Positions 1 through 7,386 of a stretch of DNA of 23,559 bases are shown piece after piece. The stretch is from JADHZC01 sp964409505 (GTDB lineage Bacteria > Pseudomonadota > Alphaproteobacteria > Rickettsiales > Rickettsiaceae), in the NCBI GenBank assembly GCA_964409505.1, contig CAYPDK010000015.1, forward strand, positions 1 through 23,559, given 5' to 3'. A program made the position numbers and the translations under genes. Each line of letters begins with the position of its first letter. Within the stretch, counting starts at the first letter, position 1. The notes under the pieces were generated by a model that saw only the letters and a program-made list of their open reading frames with translations, made no database searches and was not told the DNA's origin.

Positions 1-168
1 GAATACGTTATCGGGCCTTGTACACACTGCCCGTCACGCCATGGGAGTTGGTTTTACTTGAAACTAGTGAGCTAACGCAAGAGGCAGCTATTTATGGTAG
101 AATTAGCGACTGGGGTGAAGTCGTAACAAGGTAGCCGTAGGAGAACCTGCGGCTGGATTACCTCCTTA
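1..168 (+). rRNA. rrs: 16S ribosomal RNA, 3' end (partial)
   Basis: The first 168 bases are the 3' end of 16S rRNA. The universal stretches TTGTACACACTGCCCGTCA (decoding-site region) and TGAAGTCGTAACAAGGTAG are readable, and the gene ends with helix 45 and the anti-Shine-Dalgarno sequence CCTCCTT at 161-167. The 5' part lies outside the window. No tRNA or 23S gene follows within the next 1.3 kb; instead a protein gene cluster on the other strand appears, which fits the split rRNA operon of Rickettsiales. The helix 45 tetraloop reads AGAA where E. coli has GGAA; the two adenines methylated by KsgA are kept. The exact mature 3' end is placed by analogy. Confidence 0.98.
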
Positions 169-967
169 TAAAATGCTCTTTCACTATCTTTATCTTTTTA
201 CTTATTTTATTTTTTTGTACTTCTTACATTAAAAGTTGTTATGTTATTATTTATATAAGGGCTGCGGGCTACTACTTTAAATATAGGAACAAGGGGGATT
301 TCGTAGACAGAGATTGTTTTATTTTGATGTAATCTATATCTAGAAAGTTTTGTTTGTGGAGAGTTTCCTCACTCTTATTAAGAATATCTCAAAATCGGGG
401 TAATTTTTTTCAATTATTATATTAAAATATTGAGTTGCTCTTAATTTTTGAAAATTTATATAGGTAGTATTGGTTAATTGTGTTGAAGAAATGTAGCTTT
501 ATACAGATTTTTCTAGTATAGTCTGCTTATATAAGAATTCCTTTTAATTAATTCCTTTTTAATTGTTTAAGAGGTTAGAGATAGATACTTTTGATTTAGG
601 TAAACTGCTACTAATAATCTAGAAAAAAAATAGTTTTGATAGGGGGATATAAATTTCTAAACTCTTTCCAATTAAGGTAAGAGTACACATAAGAAAATTA
701 ATAATTTTACCTGAATCTTTTACAATAAAATATTGCTTAGTGTTATTGCTTAAGATAAAAGGTGTTATAAAATAAGAAAAAAATTCACAGCAAGAAATTT
801 AAATTGATAATTTATTATAAAGTAATGTGAGAAATTTTTTTTCAGAATCATTATAATGTAGATATAGGAGTTGTTATAAATTCAGGGAGTCGGCTTATTG
901 ATACAATAGAATGAAAGTAGATAAAGTGTTTCTTAATATATTTTATCCAAGGTAAATTGTGTAATTC
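169..967. other. Long AT-rich intergenic region after 16S, no gene recognised
   Basis: This stretch of about 0.8 kb has stop codons scattered in all frames and no open frame of useful length. I looked for the usual spacer tRNAs (Ile, Ala) by their T-arm consensus and found none. No convincing GC-rich hairpin with a T-run follows the 16S gene, so the terminator is not obvious. A tandem duplication lies at 536-564. The region may be decayed DNA, or may hold a small RNA that cannot be recognised by eye. Confidence 0.6.
536..564. repeat. Two-copy tandem repeat, 14/15 bp
   Basis: The unit AATTCCTTTTAATT (536-549) is followed directly by AATTCCTTTTTAATT (550-564), identical apart from one extra T. 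It lies in non-coding DNA and looks like a slippage or duplication event. No function is suggested. Confidence 0.7.
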
Positions 968-996
968 TTTACAAGTTTGTCAAAATATTATAAAAT
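968..996 (+). promoter_or_regulatory. Candidate sigma-70 promoter for the 104-residue orphan
   Basis: TTTACA (968-973) and TAAAAT (991-996) are separated by 17 bases, a good match to the -35/-10 consensus, and the start codon of the next gene is 39 bases further on. In DNA this AT-rich chance matches are frequent, so the value is mainly as support for the gene downstream. Confidence 0.4.
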
Positions 997-1034
997 TAAT
1001 TTAATAACATTAATTAATTAATAAATAGGTTAAT

Positions 1035-1349
1035 ATGCACGTTTCAGAGAATAAAAACTCAAATCCCAGTAAAATAGAAAATGTAAATATTTTTTTAGGG
1101 CACATTTCACAAATTCTACCTAAAATAGTAAGTTGTATATCTGTAATTGGTACTTTTTTATGTCATAGTAAAGGTTCTACAGACCAGGAGGATAACAATG
1201 TTGAGAAGGATACTATTTTTCAAGAAAACTTAGGATCCAATATAGAAGATATTAATCAACAAAATCTAGAACAAGTAAACCAAGAAGGTGCTTTTGAAGT
1301 AGAAGAAGGTGCTGTTGAAGTAATAGGTAATTCTACACCAATTTTGTGA
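1035..1349 (+). CDS. Orphan small protein with one membrane segment and acidic tail
   Basis: This 104-residue product is not recognised. Residues 1-17 are polar; residues 18-43 form a hydrophobic stretch that could cross a membrane (it contains His, Pro, Lys and two Cys, so it is not a perfect helix). From about residue 47 to the end the protein is strongly acidic and rich in Gln and Asn, ending with an imperfect short repeat, GAFEVEE then GAVEVIG. The start is ATG with only a weak AGG upstream, but a promoter-like pair sits at 968-996. It stands alone between 16S and a minus-strand cluster. It may be a lineage-specific envelope or secreted protein; equally it might not be expressed. Only the open frame and composition support it. 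Confidence 0.45.
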   Translation: MHVSENKNSNPSKIENVNIFLGHISQILPKIVSCISVIGTFLCHSKGSTDQEDNNVEKDTIFQENLGSNIEDINQQNLEQVNQEGAFEVEEGAVEVIGNSTPIL

Positions 1350-1489
1350 AGATTTTTTTGAGTTTGCTTTCTTTATACATTGCAAATCAAATTTTTCTGA
1401 AATCTAGTATTAAACTAAAGTAAAAATAGTATCGTAAATAAAAGGTGAATATATTACGAGCCCCCTTTTGAGTGGCTGGTTGTCTCTAT

Positions 1490-1663
1490 TTATTCAGTTG
1501 TTTTTAACTCAGCACGATAGTGGGGAGGAATAATTAAATTCTGAGCCGAGATGCGCCCGTCTTGAGAGTTATTCTCAACGTTGTAGTACATACTATTTGA
1601 TTTATTCGAAGTACATGAATTAAGTAGCAAACACAAAAAAAATGCTAAAAAAAATTTGTTCAA
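1490..1663 (-). CDS. Small outer-membrane-type lipoprotein (possible short DUF3035 relative)
   Basis: Reading the minus strand from a TTG codon at 1663 gives 57 residues starting MNKFFLAFFLCLLLNSC, with a stop at 1490-1492. This is a textbook lipoprotein signal: one Lys, a hydrophobic core, and the lipobox LNSC with the acylated Cys at residue 17. The mature part is only about 40 residues, Asn/Ser-rich, and ends with QNLIIPPHYRAELKTTE. The pattern of hydrophobics followed by PP and an aromatic resembles the VVPPDF motif of alphaproteobacterial DUF3035 lipoproteins, but the protein is much shorter than that family. No in-frame ATG lies upstream before a stop, so the TTG start is inferred, or the gene is decaying. 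It follows rpsP on the same strand after 113 bases. Confidence 0.6.
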   Translation of the reverse strand: MNKFFLAFFLCLLLNSCTSNKSNSMYYNVENNSQDGRISAQNLIIPPHYRAELKTTE

Positions 1664-1776
1664 AGCAATACCACTACTAAATTGATATTATAAAAATAAT
1701 TTGTATGACAAGTTTTCTTAATTAGACTGTTTAAATTTTGCATTCTTAAATTTAATTAGCACTAAGATAATTTAAA

Positions 1777-2088
1777 TTATTGTGATTTATCTTTTGATAT
1801 CTGTTGAAAACTATCCCTGATTTTCAGAGGTATTAAATTAAGATTTTCTTCTTTTTCTAGTGAAAGGAACTTCTTGATTCTATCAGATGGAACAGCCCCT
1901 TTTTTTAACCAAAGTAAAATTTTCTCAAAATTATATGCAAATCTCTTGCCTTTTTCTAATAGAGGATTATAGGTTCCTATTTTTTCTATAAAATCTCCAT
2001 CCCTTGGAGCCCTAGAATTTGCAACAACTATTCTATAACAAGGTCTCTTTTTTCTACCGATTCTTGCTAACCTAATCTTTACTGCCAT
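1777..2088 (-). CDS. rpsP: 30S ribosomal protein bS16
   Basis: The 103-residue product is bS16, a small-subunit assembly protein. The N-terminal signature MAVKIRLARIGRKKRPCYRI and the following VVANSRAPRDG and IGTYNPL are family hallmarks; the length is slightly above the bacterial usual because of a Lys-rich C-terminal tail. In many bacteria rpsP follows ffh and precedes rimM-trmD; here ffh is close but divergent, and rimM/trmD are absent, showing that the ancestral cluster has been broken. It lies 122 bases behind rpmG on the same strand and could be co-transcribed with it. Confidence 0.97.
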   Translation of the reverse strand: MAVKIRLARIGRKKRPCYRIVVANSRAPRDGDFIEKIGTYNPLLEKGKRFAYNFEKILLWLKKGAVPSDRIKKFLSLEKEENLNLIPLKIRDSFQQISKDKSQ

Positions 2089-2159
2089 ATAAAAATTTAT
2101 TCGTATTTGATTATATTAATTAATTTAGACTACCTATGAAGGACTGTCTATATAAACGT

Positions 2160-2196
2160 ACTTACTGTTTAGGTGCTGACCATTTAGTTAGTAAGT
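2160..2196 (-). terminator. Hairpin between rpmG and rpsP
   Basis: ACTTACT (2160-2166) pairs perfectly with AGTAAGT (2190-2196) around a 23-base loop that itself contains GGT-GCTG-ACC. It lies directly behind the rpmG stop codon. No T-run follows on the minus strand, so it may be an attenuator, a processing site or chance rather than an intrinsic terminator. Confidence 0.3.
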
Positions 2197-2210
2197 CCAT
2201 TAACAATATA

Positions 2211-2384
2211 TTATTTCATCTTCGCTTCTTTAAACAAGACATGTTTTCTAATTTTAGGGTCATATTTCATAAAAGATAGTTTTCCCGGTAGCTTTTTGGG
2301 ATTTCGTTTTCTTACCAAAAAATATCCAGTATTAGCGCTACTAACTAGCCTTAGTAAAAGCCCTTTGCCTTTTTTAGAAGACAT
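2211..2384 (-). CDS. rpmG: 50S ribosomal protein bL33
   Basis: The product is bL33, here 57 residues from the chosen ATG at 2384 (MSSKKGKGLLLRLVSSANTG). The frame is open further upstream to an ATG at 2408, but the extra MLFNNFFY is not part of the family and the normal length is about 55 residues, so the inner ATG is preferred; no Shine-Dalgarno sequence is visible for either. The motif GYFLVRKRNPK followed by KLSFMKYDP matches the family. The zinc-binding Cys pairs of the C+ form are absent, as in the zinc-free paralogue type. It is upstream of rpsP on the minus strand and divergent from ffh. Confidence 0.95.
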   Translation of the reverse strand: MSSKKGKGLLLRLVSSANTGYFLVRKRNPKKLPGKLSFMKYDPKIRKHVLFKEAKMK

Positions 2385-2597
2385 ATAAAAAAAATTATTG
2401 AATAACAAAATAACTTATTGAAATAACCTATTGAATCTCTTAGGCTATTACAAGAACATTTAACATATCAAATATTTACTACAATAGTAAGTACTTATGT
2501 TTAGAAGTGAATTCTAACTCAAAACATTTTATGAGGCAAGATTTAAATTCTAAAATATAGATTTTTATCTGCGGACAGAGTATAATCACATGTTCAT

Positions 2598-2615
2598 ACT
2601 TGTGGCAAGTCTTTT
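2598..2615 (+). other. Short hairpin with T-run in the ffh upstream region
   Basis: ACTTG (2598-2602) and CAAGT (2606-2610) form a 5-bp stem with a TGG loop, followed by CTTTTT. A TATAAT lies just before it at 2581-2586. This could be a very short terminator-like element or leader structure upstream of ffh; no -35 match is obvious. The rest of 2385-2686 contains no gene that I can see. Confidence 0.25.
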
Positions 2616-2650
2616 TATGGTTTAGGATAAATTTTTTCAATGTTTATAGT

Positions 2651-2680
2651 ATTAGTAATAATTAGTAATAGTATTAGTAA
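2651..2680. repeat. Short direct repeats in front of ffh
   Basis: ATTAGTAATA occurs twice in tandem (2651-2670) and is followed by GT-ATTAGTAA (2671-2680), a third partial copy. The array ends six bases before the ffh start codon, where a Shine-Dalgarno sequence would be expected, and none is present. It may be simple slippage in AT-rich DNA or may influence translation of ffh. Confidence 0.6.
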
Positions 2681-2686
2681 AAAATA

Positions 2687-4000
2687 ATGTTTAATACTTT
2701 AAGTCAAGGTTTTGTAAGCATTTTTAATAAGCTTAGGTCCCATTCAGAACTACGAAAAGAGCATCTATCAAATCTTTTAGAAGAAATAAAAGATAACTTA
2801 ATAAATGCAGATGTGAGTTTGGAATTTGTTAAAGACTATATATTTGAAGTAAACAAGAAGATCTTAGAACAAAAATTACTTGAATTAAATTCTGTTGAAG
2901 AAAATTTAAGTAAAATTCTCTATGATCAAATGGTAGACTTCTTAAGTTGTAAGGATCTAAATTCTCATTTAGTTCTTTCTCCTCAAAAAGTAAATAATAT
3001 CTTGCTAGTGGGAATACAAGGAAGTGGAAAGACAACAGCATCCGCAAAGCTTGCTTTAAAGCTTAAAAAAGAGAATAAAAAAGTATTGCTAGTTTCGTTA
3101 GATATATATAGACCAGCAGCGCAAAAGCAATTAAAAATACTTGCAGATTCAATAAATATAGACTCACTACCAATAGTGCAAAATGAAAAAGTTATAGATA
3201 TTGCAAAAAGAGCTATACAAGTTTCAAATCAAGAATTTTATGACGTTGTAATCTACGATACAGCAGGAAGGCTACACGTAGATCAGGATATGATAGAGGA
3301 ATCTATTGAATTAAAAGAGTTTTTAGCACCTAAAGAAACAATTTTAGTAATTGATTCTATGATGGGACAAAAATCTGTTGAAATATCTGAAGTATTTAAT
3401 CAAAAATTAGATATAAGTTCTCTTATTATTTCGAGAATTGATGGTGATGCAAAAGGAGGAGCTGCTCTTAGTGTAACTTATGCCATAAAAAAACCTGTAA
3501 AATTTTTTAGTAGTGGAGAACATCTAGAAGATTTTGAAAATTTTGAACCAAAAAGAATTGTTTCTAGAGTCCTTGGAATGGGAGATTTAGAAACTCTTGT
3601 AGAAAAAATTTCTGAGCTTACAGATAAAAAATCTGTGGAAACTAAAAAATCTAGAATTAAAAGTGGTACTTTTGATTTTAATGATTTTTTGTCTGAAATT
3701 CAGATGGTAGGTAAAATGGGTGGTATGTCTAAAATGCTTAATATGCTGCCTAATATAGGAAGTTCTCTACCAAAAATTAATTCTATAGATCAAAGCAGTT
3801 TTAAGATGTATAAATCTATAATACTGTCTATGACACAGAAAGAAAGATCCATTCCGGAAATACTAAATCTTTCTCGAAAAAAAAGAATATCTCTTGGCTC
3901 TGGCACCTCTATCAGAGATGTTGAAAAATTGATTATAAAGTTTAATAAAATGAAAAATCTTTTAAAAAAGATGTCTAAAATAAAGGGTAACATGTTCTAA
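2687..4000 (+). CDS. ffh: Signal recognition particle protein Ffh (SRP54)
   Basis: This 437-residue GTPase binds SRP RNA and signal sequences of nascent membrane proteins and hands ribosomes to FtsY. Residues 1-90 are the N-terminal four-helix domain. The G domain shows the P-loop GIQGSGKTT (109-117), the insertion-box region DIYRPAAQ (139-146), DTAGR (191-195) and SRIDGDAKGGAALS (249-262); Arg rather than Lys in the G4 motif is, from memory, normal for alphaproteobacteria. The Met-rich M domain begins near 330 (FNDFLSEIQMVGKMGGM) and includes the RNA-binding SRKKRISLGSGTS (396-408). Length is normal. There is no Shine-Dalgarno sequence ahead of the ATG. The SRP RNA gene is not in the window. 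Confidence 0.98.
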   Translation: MFNTLSQGFVSIFNKLRSHSELRKEHLSNLLEEIKDNLINADVSLEFVKDYIFEVNKKILEQKLLELNSVEENLSKILYDQMVDFLSCKDLNSHLVLSPQKVNNILLVGIQGSGKTTASAKLALKLKKENKKVLLVSLDIYRPAAQKQLKILADSINIDSLPIVQNEKVIDIAKRAIQVSNQEFYDVVIYDTAGRLHVDQDMIEESIELKEFLAPKETILVIDSMMGQKSVEISEVFNQKLDISSLIISRIDGDAKGGAALSVTYAIKKPVKFFSSGEHLEDFENFEPKRIVSRVLGMGDLETLVEKISELTDKKSVETKKSRIKSGTFDFNDFLSEIQMVGKMGGMSKMLNMLPNIGSSLPKINSIDQSSFKMYKSIILSMTQKERSIPEILNLSRKKRISLGSGTSIRDVEKLIIKFNKMKNLLKKMSKIKGNMF

Positions 4001-4102
4001 TATTTTCATTAGAAATCGTTTGATATGTTGACCAATGTTTTTGAATAGTAGATAATCATTAAGATAAGTTTTAAAATATATATTTTAATATGGTAAATAG
4101 TT

Positions 4103-4309
4103 ATGGCACAGGGAAAGGGTGTTTCTAAAAATAACACTGAAAAAAGATCAAAATCTAGAGAGTACTTATATCAAGGACAGAAGATAAAGCCAGTCAAGAT
4201 CATTTCTACTACTCGTTCATTTTTAGCAGCTAGTTATTCTGAAAATAATAAGCTTGTTTTAGGTAAAGGGGGAGAAGCCATGTCTTGGAAAGAGGCAATT
4301 AATAGTTAA
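4103..4309 (+). CDS. Small basic protein of unknown function
   Basis: The 68-residue product is not recognised. The first 30 residues are rich in Lys, Arg, Asn and Gln (MAQGKGVSKNNTEKRSKSRE) and look disordered or nucleic-acid binding; residues 31-68 look folded, with KPVKIISTTRSF and a C-terminal MSWKEAIN helix. No Cys, no membrane segment and no signal peptide are present. It sits between ffh and birA on the same strand, 27 bases ahead of birA, so it is probably co-transcribed with birA. I believe that this is a real gene because of the start position, the clean reading frame and the well-formed composition, but I cannot assign a function. Confidence 0.7.
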   Translation: MAQGKGVSKNNTEKRSKSREYLYQGQKIKPVKIISTTRSFLAASYSENNKLVLGKGGEAMSWKEAINS

Positions 4310-4336
4310 GCAATATGTTTTTTCTATGGAATCTTT

Positions 4337-5116
4337 ATGAGGCTTAACTGGTTAAAGAAATATAATTTTCTTATTTTTGATTCCATAGATAATACTAATG
4401 ATGAGGCTGTAAGACTTGCACTGAGCGGAGTAGTCGGAGATTTTTTAATCTGGGCCTACACACAGACATCGGGTAAAGGACAAAGAAGAAGAAAGTGGTT
4501 ATCTGATCAGAACTCTCTTACCTTCTCTATTATGCTCCACAATAAGATAGTCACAGCAGAGCAAAAGTCTCAGATGAATTTTCTTGTCTCTGCGGCAATT
4601 AGCGCTGTTCTGAGAGAGTTGTTCTTAAAACATAAGTTATCTCATAAAATTCATGTTAAATGGCCTAATGATGTCTTGGTGAATTATAAGAAAATATCGG
4701 GAATATTAGTTGAATCTTTAAAATATAAGCAGGAAGATTTCTTTATTATAGGAATTGGTATAAATGTCTCATCTTATCCTGTAGAGCTTAAAAATTCTGC
4801 AATTAGTCTTTTAGAACTTGGTGTTGAAACTAGTGCAGATTTTTTGTTAAATAGTATCGTAACACATTTAGATAGAGATCTTTCTTATTACCTACAAGGC
4901 AAGTATAGTTTTCAAGAAATAAAGGTGAAATGGTTACAAAATGCTTTCAGAATTAATGAACATATAAATATATGGGACGGTACAAAAAATATTTCTGGAA
5001 TTTTTTACAGTGTTAATGATGATGGGTCTATTAAAATAAAAGTTCGAGAAAATAAATTTCAAAATATATTCTTTGGAGATATATACGATTATAGAAGTAA
5101 GATATGTATTGTTTAA
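4337..5116 (+). CDS. birA: Biotin--[acetyl-CoA-carboxylase] ligase
   Basis: The enzyme activates biotin with ATP and attaches it to the biotin carboxyl carrier protein for fatty-acid synthesis. The 259-residue protein begins directly with the catalytic domain and has no N-terminal helix-turn-helix, so it is a monofunctional (class I) ligase and not a repressor of biotin genes. Key motifs are the biotin/adenylate loop GKGQRRRKW (46-54), KWPNDV (108-113) and KKISGILVE (118-126), which holds the catalytic Lys region. A small C-terminal domain follows from about 215. Its 3' end overlaps the next gene by 13 bases, so the two are likely translated from one mRNA. Confidence 0.95.
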   Translation: MRLNWLKKYNFLIFDSIDNTNDEAVRLALSGVVGDFLIWAYTQTSGKGQRRRKWLSDQNSLTFSIMLHNKIVTAEQKSQMNFLVSAAISAVLRELFLKHKLSHKIHVKWPNDVLVNYKKISGILVESLKYKQEDFFIIGIGINVSSYPVELKNSAISLLELGVETSADFLLNSIVTHLDRDLSYYLQGKYSFQEIKVKWLQNAFRINEHINIWDGTKNISGIFYSVNDDGSIKIKVRENKFQNIFFGDIYDYRSKICIV

Positions 5117-6003
5117 AAGAAAAATTTAAAAAATTTAGTTGTTTTTTCATTGTAATATATTGCTGTAGTTCTTGTACTGGGCGAGATATTCCTGCACCTA
5201 TAGAGCATAAATATGATTCCCATGTAAAATATTTTTCTAATCTACATAATACACTTAAGCCTGTAGTAGACAAAATAGATAAAACATCTTCTCCCCAACA
5301 GAGTAGATTAACTAGTAATAATAAAACTATTGATGTCAAAGATTTAGAAGAAAATTCCTACCTAAGTAATAAGGATATTATATATCATGAAGTTCAAAAA
5401 GGTGAAACTATAGAGGATATAGCTATTAATTACAACCAAACAATACATGATATTGTCAAATTAAATAGGTTAACTCCTCCCTACTCAATAAAAGAGTTTC
5501 AAGTTCTGAAAATTAATATAGAAAATACTATTCCTGAAGTAAGTAAAAATACGAAAAAAAAAATTTCAACAGTAGGTGTCTCAGAAGAGAAAAATAATCT
5601 GCCCAATCAAACCATTCCTTTGCTCAAACCAGTAGATGGAGTTATAATCAAGGGATTTGGTTATAAATCTCCTAAGGGAGTTATAAACAAAGGAATTAAC
5701 ATTAAAGCTCCAAAGGGAGCTAAGGTTTTAGCTGCACTTGATGGAAAGGTTATTTATTCAGATTTTGATTCTACTTTTGGTAATTTAGTCATTGTTCAAA
5801 TAAATAATCAAAATTTGGTTCATATTTATGCTCATTTAGAAAGTGTTGTTTTAACAACAGGACAATTTATTCAAAAAGGTAGAATTATAGGTTATGTAGG
5901 AAAAACAGGTAAAGTAGATGAAACACAATTATATTTTGGTATGAGAAAAGACAAAACTGCTATAGATCCAACTAAATTCTTTAATTATAAAATTGAAGAG
6001 TAA
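5104..6003 (+). CDS. NlpD-like lipoprotein: LysM plus degenerate M23 (LytM) domain
   Basis: The 299-residue protein is an envelope lipoprotein that probably activates cell-wall amidases. Residues 1-24 form a signal with a cysteine-rich lipobox ending at Cys24, followed by PAPIEH, a hallmark near the mature N-terminus of NlpD. A LysM domain (about 93-138, starting YHEVQKGETIEDIA) should bind glycan chains. Residues 173-293 are an M23/LytM fold, but the zinc ligands are mostly gone: HxxxD is replaced by N195...N199, and the final HxH is Q-L-Y at 275-277, while H244 remains. As with NlpD and EnvC this argues against hydrolase activity. The start overlaps birA. It ends one base before the convergent ctaB stop. 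Confidence 0.88.
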   Translation: MYCLKEKFKKFSCFFIVIYCCSSCTGRDIPAPIEHKYDSHVKYFSNLHNTLKPVVDKIDKTSSPQQSRLTSNNKTIDVKDLEENSYLSNKDIIYHEVQKGETIEDIAINYNQTIHDIVKLNRLTPPYSIKEFQVLKINIENTIPEVSKNTKKKISTVGVSEEKNNLPNQTIPLLKPVDGVIIKGFGYKSPKGVINKGINIKAPKGAKVLAALDGKVIYSDFDSTFGNLVIVQINNQNLVHIYAHLESVVLTTGQFIQKGRIIGYVGKTGKVDETQLYFGMRKDKTAIDPTKFFNYKIEE

Positions 6004-6004
6004 T

Positions 6005-6865
6005 TCACAGCTGTAGACTTATTGCTAAAAATATAAGAAAAAGATATATGAGCGAAAATGAGAACAAGTTTTTTGCATTTTGTTTTATATCGATTTCGTT
6101 TTTATTATTGTAGAGCCTATATACATAAGCTAGAAGTACAACGCCTAAAATAGAGGATGTTATGAGGTAGACAATGCCGGCTATATTAAATATATACGGA
6201 AAAAAAGCACTGGTAATTAATAATATACTATATATCAAGATATACTTATTAGTATAATCTATACCTTTTATTACAGGCATCATTGGTACATGAGAATTTT
6301 TGTAATCATCTAATCGAAATATTGCTATCGCCCAGGAATGTGGTGGAGTCCACAGGAATATTATTAGAAATAAGATAAACGATTCTTTTGTGATGCTAGA
6401 GGATATACTGCTATACCCTATCAAGGGAGATAATGCTCCTGATAGTCCGCCTATGACTACATTTTGGATCGACGATCTCTTTAGTAGAACTGTGTATACT
6501 ACTGTGTAGTGAAATATTGCATAGCCAAGTATTATAGCAGAAATTAGGTTTACTAATGTAGACATGACCAAGATTGCTATAAAACTTAGCACTATTCCAA
6601 AAATAAAGGCCTCTTTTGGCGTTATTACCTCCCTTATGATAGCTCTTTTGGCAGTTCTGAGCATTATTTTGTCTATATCTCTGTCATACCACATATTTAT
6701 TGCTGCGGCTCCTCCAGCTCCAAGTGTTGTCGCAAAAATAGAAAAAAAGCTCTTAAAAAATGTGATATTTTCGGGTGCAACTATTAATCCACAAATAGTA
6801 GTAAATATTACTAATAACAAAACCCTTGGCTTCATTAAAGAAATATATTCAAAAACTTTACTCAC
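6005..6865 (-). CDS. ctaB: Protoheme IX farnesyltransferase (heme O synthase)
   Basis: The enzyme transfers a farnesyl group to heme B to make heme O for terminal oxidases. The 286-residue product is an integral membrane UbiA-family prenyltransferase with about eight to nine hydrophobic helices. The first Asp-rich motif is NMWYDRDID (57-65) followed by RTAKRAI, and the second is RLDDYKNSHVPMMPV (184-198), both diagnostic for CtaB/COX10. The start is GTG at 6865; the sequence MSKVFEYISLMKPRV fits the family N-terminus. It is the last gene of the minus-strand cluster and is convergent with the nlpD-like gene with one base between the stop codons. Length is close to normal. Confidence 0.96.
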   Translation of the reverse strand: MSKVFEYISLMKPRVLLLVIFTTICGLIVAPENITFFKSFFSIFATTLGAGGAAAINMWYDRDIDKIMLRTAKRAIIREVITPKEAFIFGIVLSFIAILVMSTLVNLISAIILGYAIFHYTVVYTVLLKRSSIQNVVIGGLSGALSPLIGYSSISSSITKESFILFLIIFLWTPPHSWAIAIFRLDDYKNSHVPMMPVIKGIDYTNKYILIYSILLITSAFFPYIFNIAGIVYLITSSILGVVLLAYVYRLYNNKNEIDIKQNAKNLFSFSLIYLFLIFLAISLQL

Positions 6866-6936
6866 AAAATATCTTTATTTTTAAATTTTATTCTGATGAT
6901 AGAGATGTTTAAACTGTTAAGTATGTCTATATGTAA

Positions 6937-7386
6937 TTATTTCATACTAAATACATAAAAAAATCTATTAATTATTTCTTCTAAATTTAAAGCGGACTCA
7001 GTCAGAACAATTTTATCATTTGCGGATAGATATTTTTTATCACTACCAATTTTAACAGATATAAATTTATGATCGAATAAGCCAGCACTTTTTATTACTG
7101 CCTTTGAATCTATAGGTATTTTTATTTCATTTTTGATTGATAGCTTAAGTAGAACATAATAATCATTAGTAAATTTAATATCCTTAACATATCCTATAGT
7201 GATTCCAGATAATTTAACTTCGCTTTTAAGGGTTATACCTTCAATATTTTTGAACTCAGCTTCTAGGAGATAATAATTTTTAGAATTTTTTAATTCATTT
7301 CCTGTAGAAGAGAAAAAAATTAATGCTCCAAGGGAAACAAAAATAACGATAAATCCTATTAAAATTTCGAATATACTATATTTCAT
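6937..7386 (-). CDS. mlaD: MlaD-type MCE-domain lipid-transport protein
   Basis: MlaD is the periplasmic, lipid-binding subunit of the MlaFEDB ABC system that moves phospholipids between the two membranes. The 149-residue protein has one N-terminal transmembrane helix (about 6-27) and an MCE domain (about 37-115) with the conserved YLLEAEFKNIEGITLKSEV and KLSGITIGYV. The C-terminal region, 116-149, is the helix expected to line the pore of the hexamer. The length is near the low end for the family. mlaE, mlaF and mlaB are not in the window, so this subunit is separated from its partners, which is common in Rickettsiales. It lies between the NDUFA12 and ctaB genes in one minus-strand cluster. 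Confidence 0.9.
   Translation of the reverse strand: MKYSIFEILIGFIVIFVSLGALIFFSSTGNELKNSKNYYLLEAEFKNIEGITLKSEVKLSGITIGYVKDIKFTNDYYVLLKLSIKNEIKIPIDSKAVIKSAGLFDHKFISVKIGSDKKYLSANDKIVLTESALNLEEIINRFFYVFSMK

Noticed and set aside
249..252. Arg instead of Lys in the Ffh G4 motif (residues 249-252, SRID)
   Set aside because: Considered as a degenerate GTPase, but I recall Arg here in alphaproteobacterial Ffh proteins; all other G motifs are intact. Coordinates given are residue numbers.
245..340. Possible tRNA behind 16S, suggested by locally higher GC
   Set aside because: No T-arm consensus, no 7-bp acceptor pairing and no anticodon arm could be built.
2581..2615. Possible SRP RNA (4.5S) gene near ffh
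   Set aside because: The hairpin is only 5 bp and the conserved SRP RNA loop and internal-loop sequences are absent.
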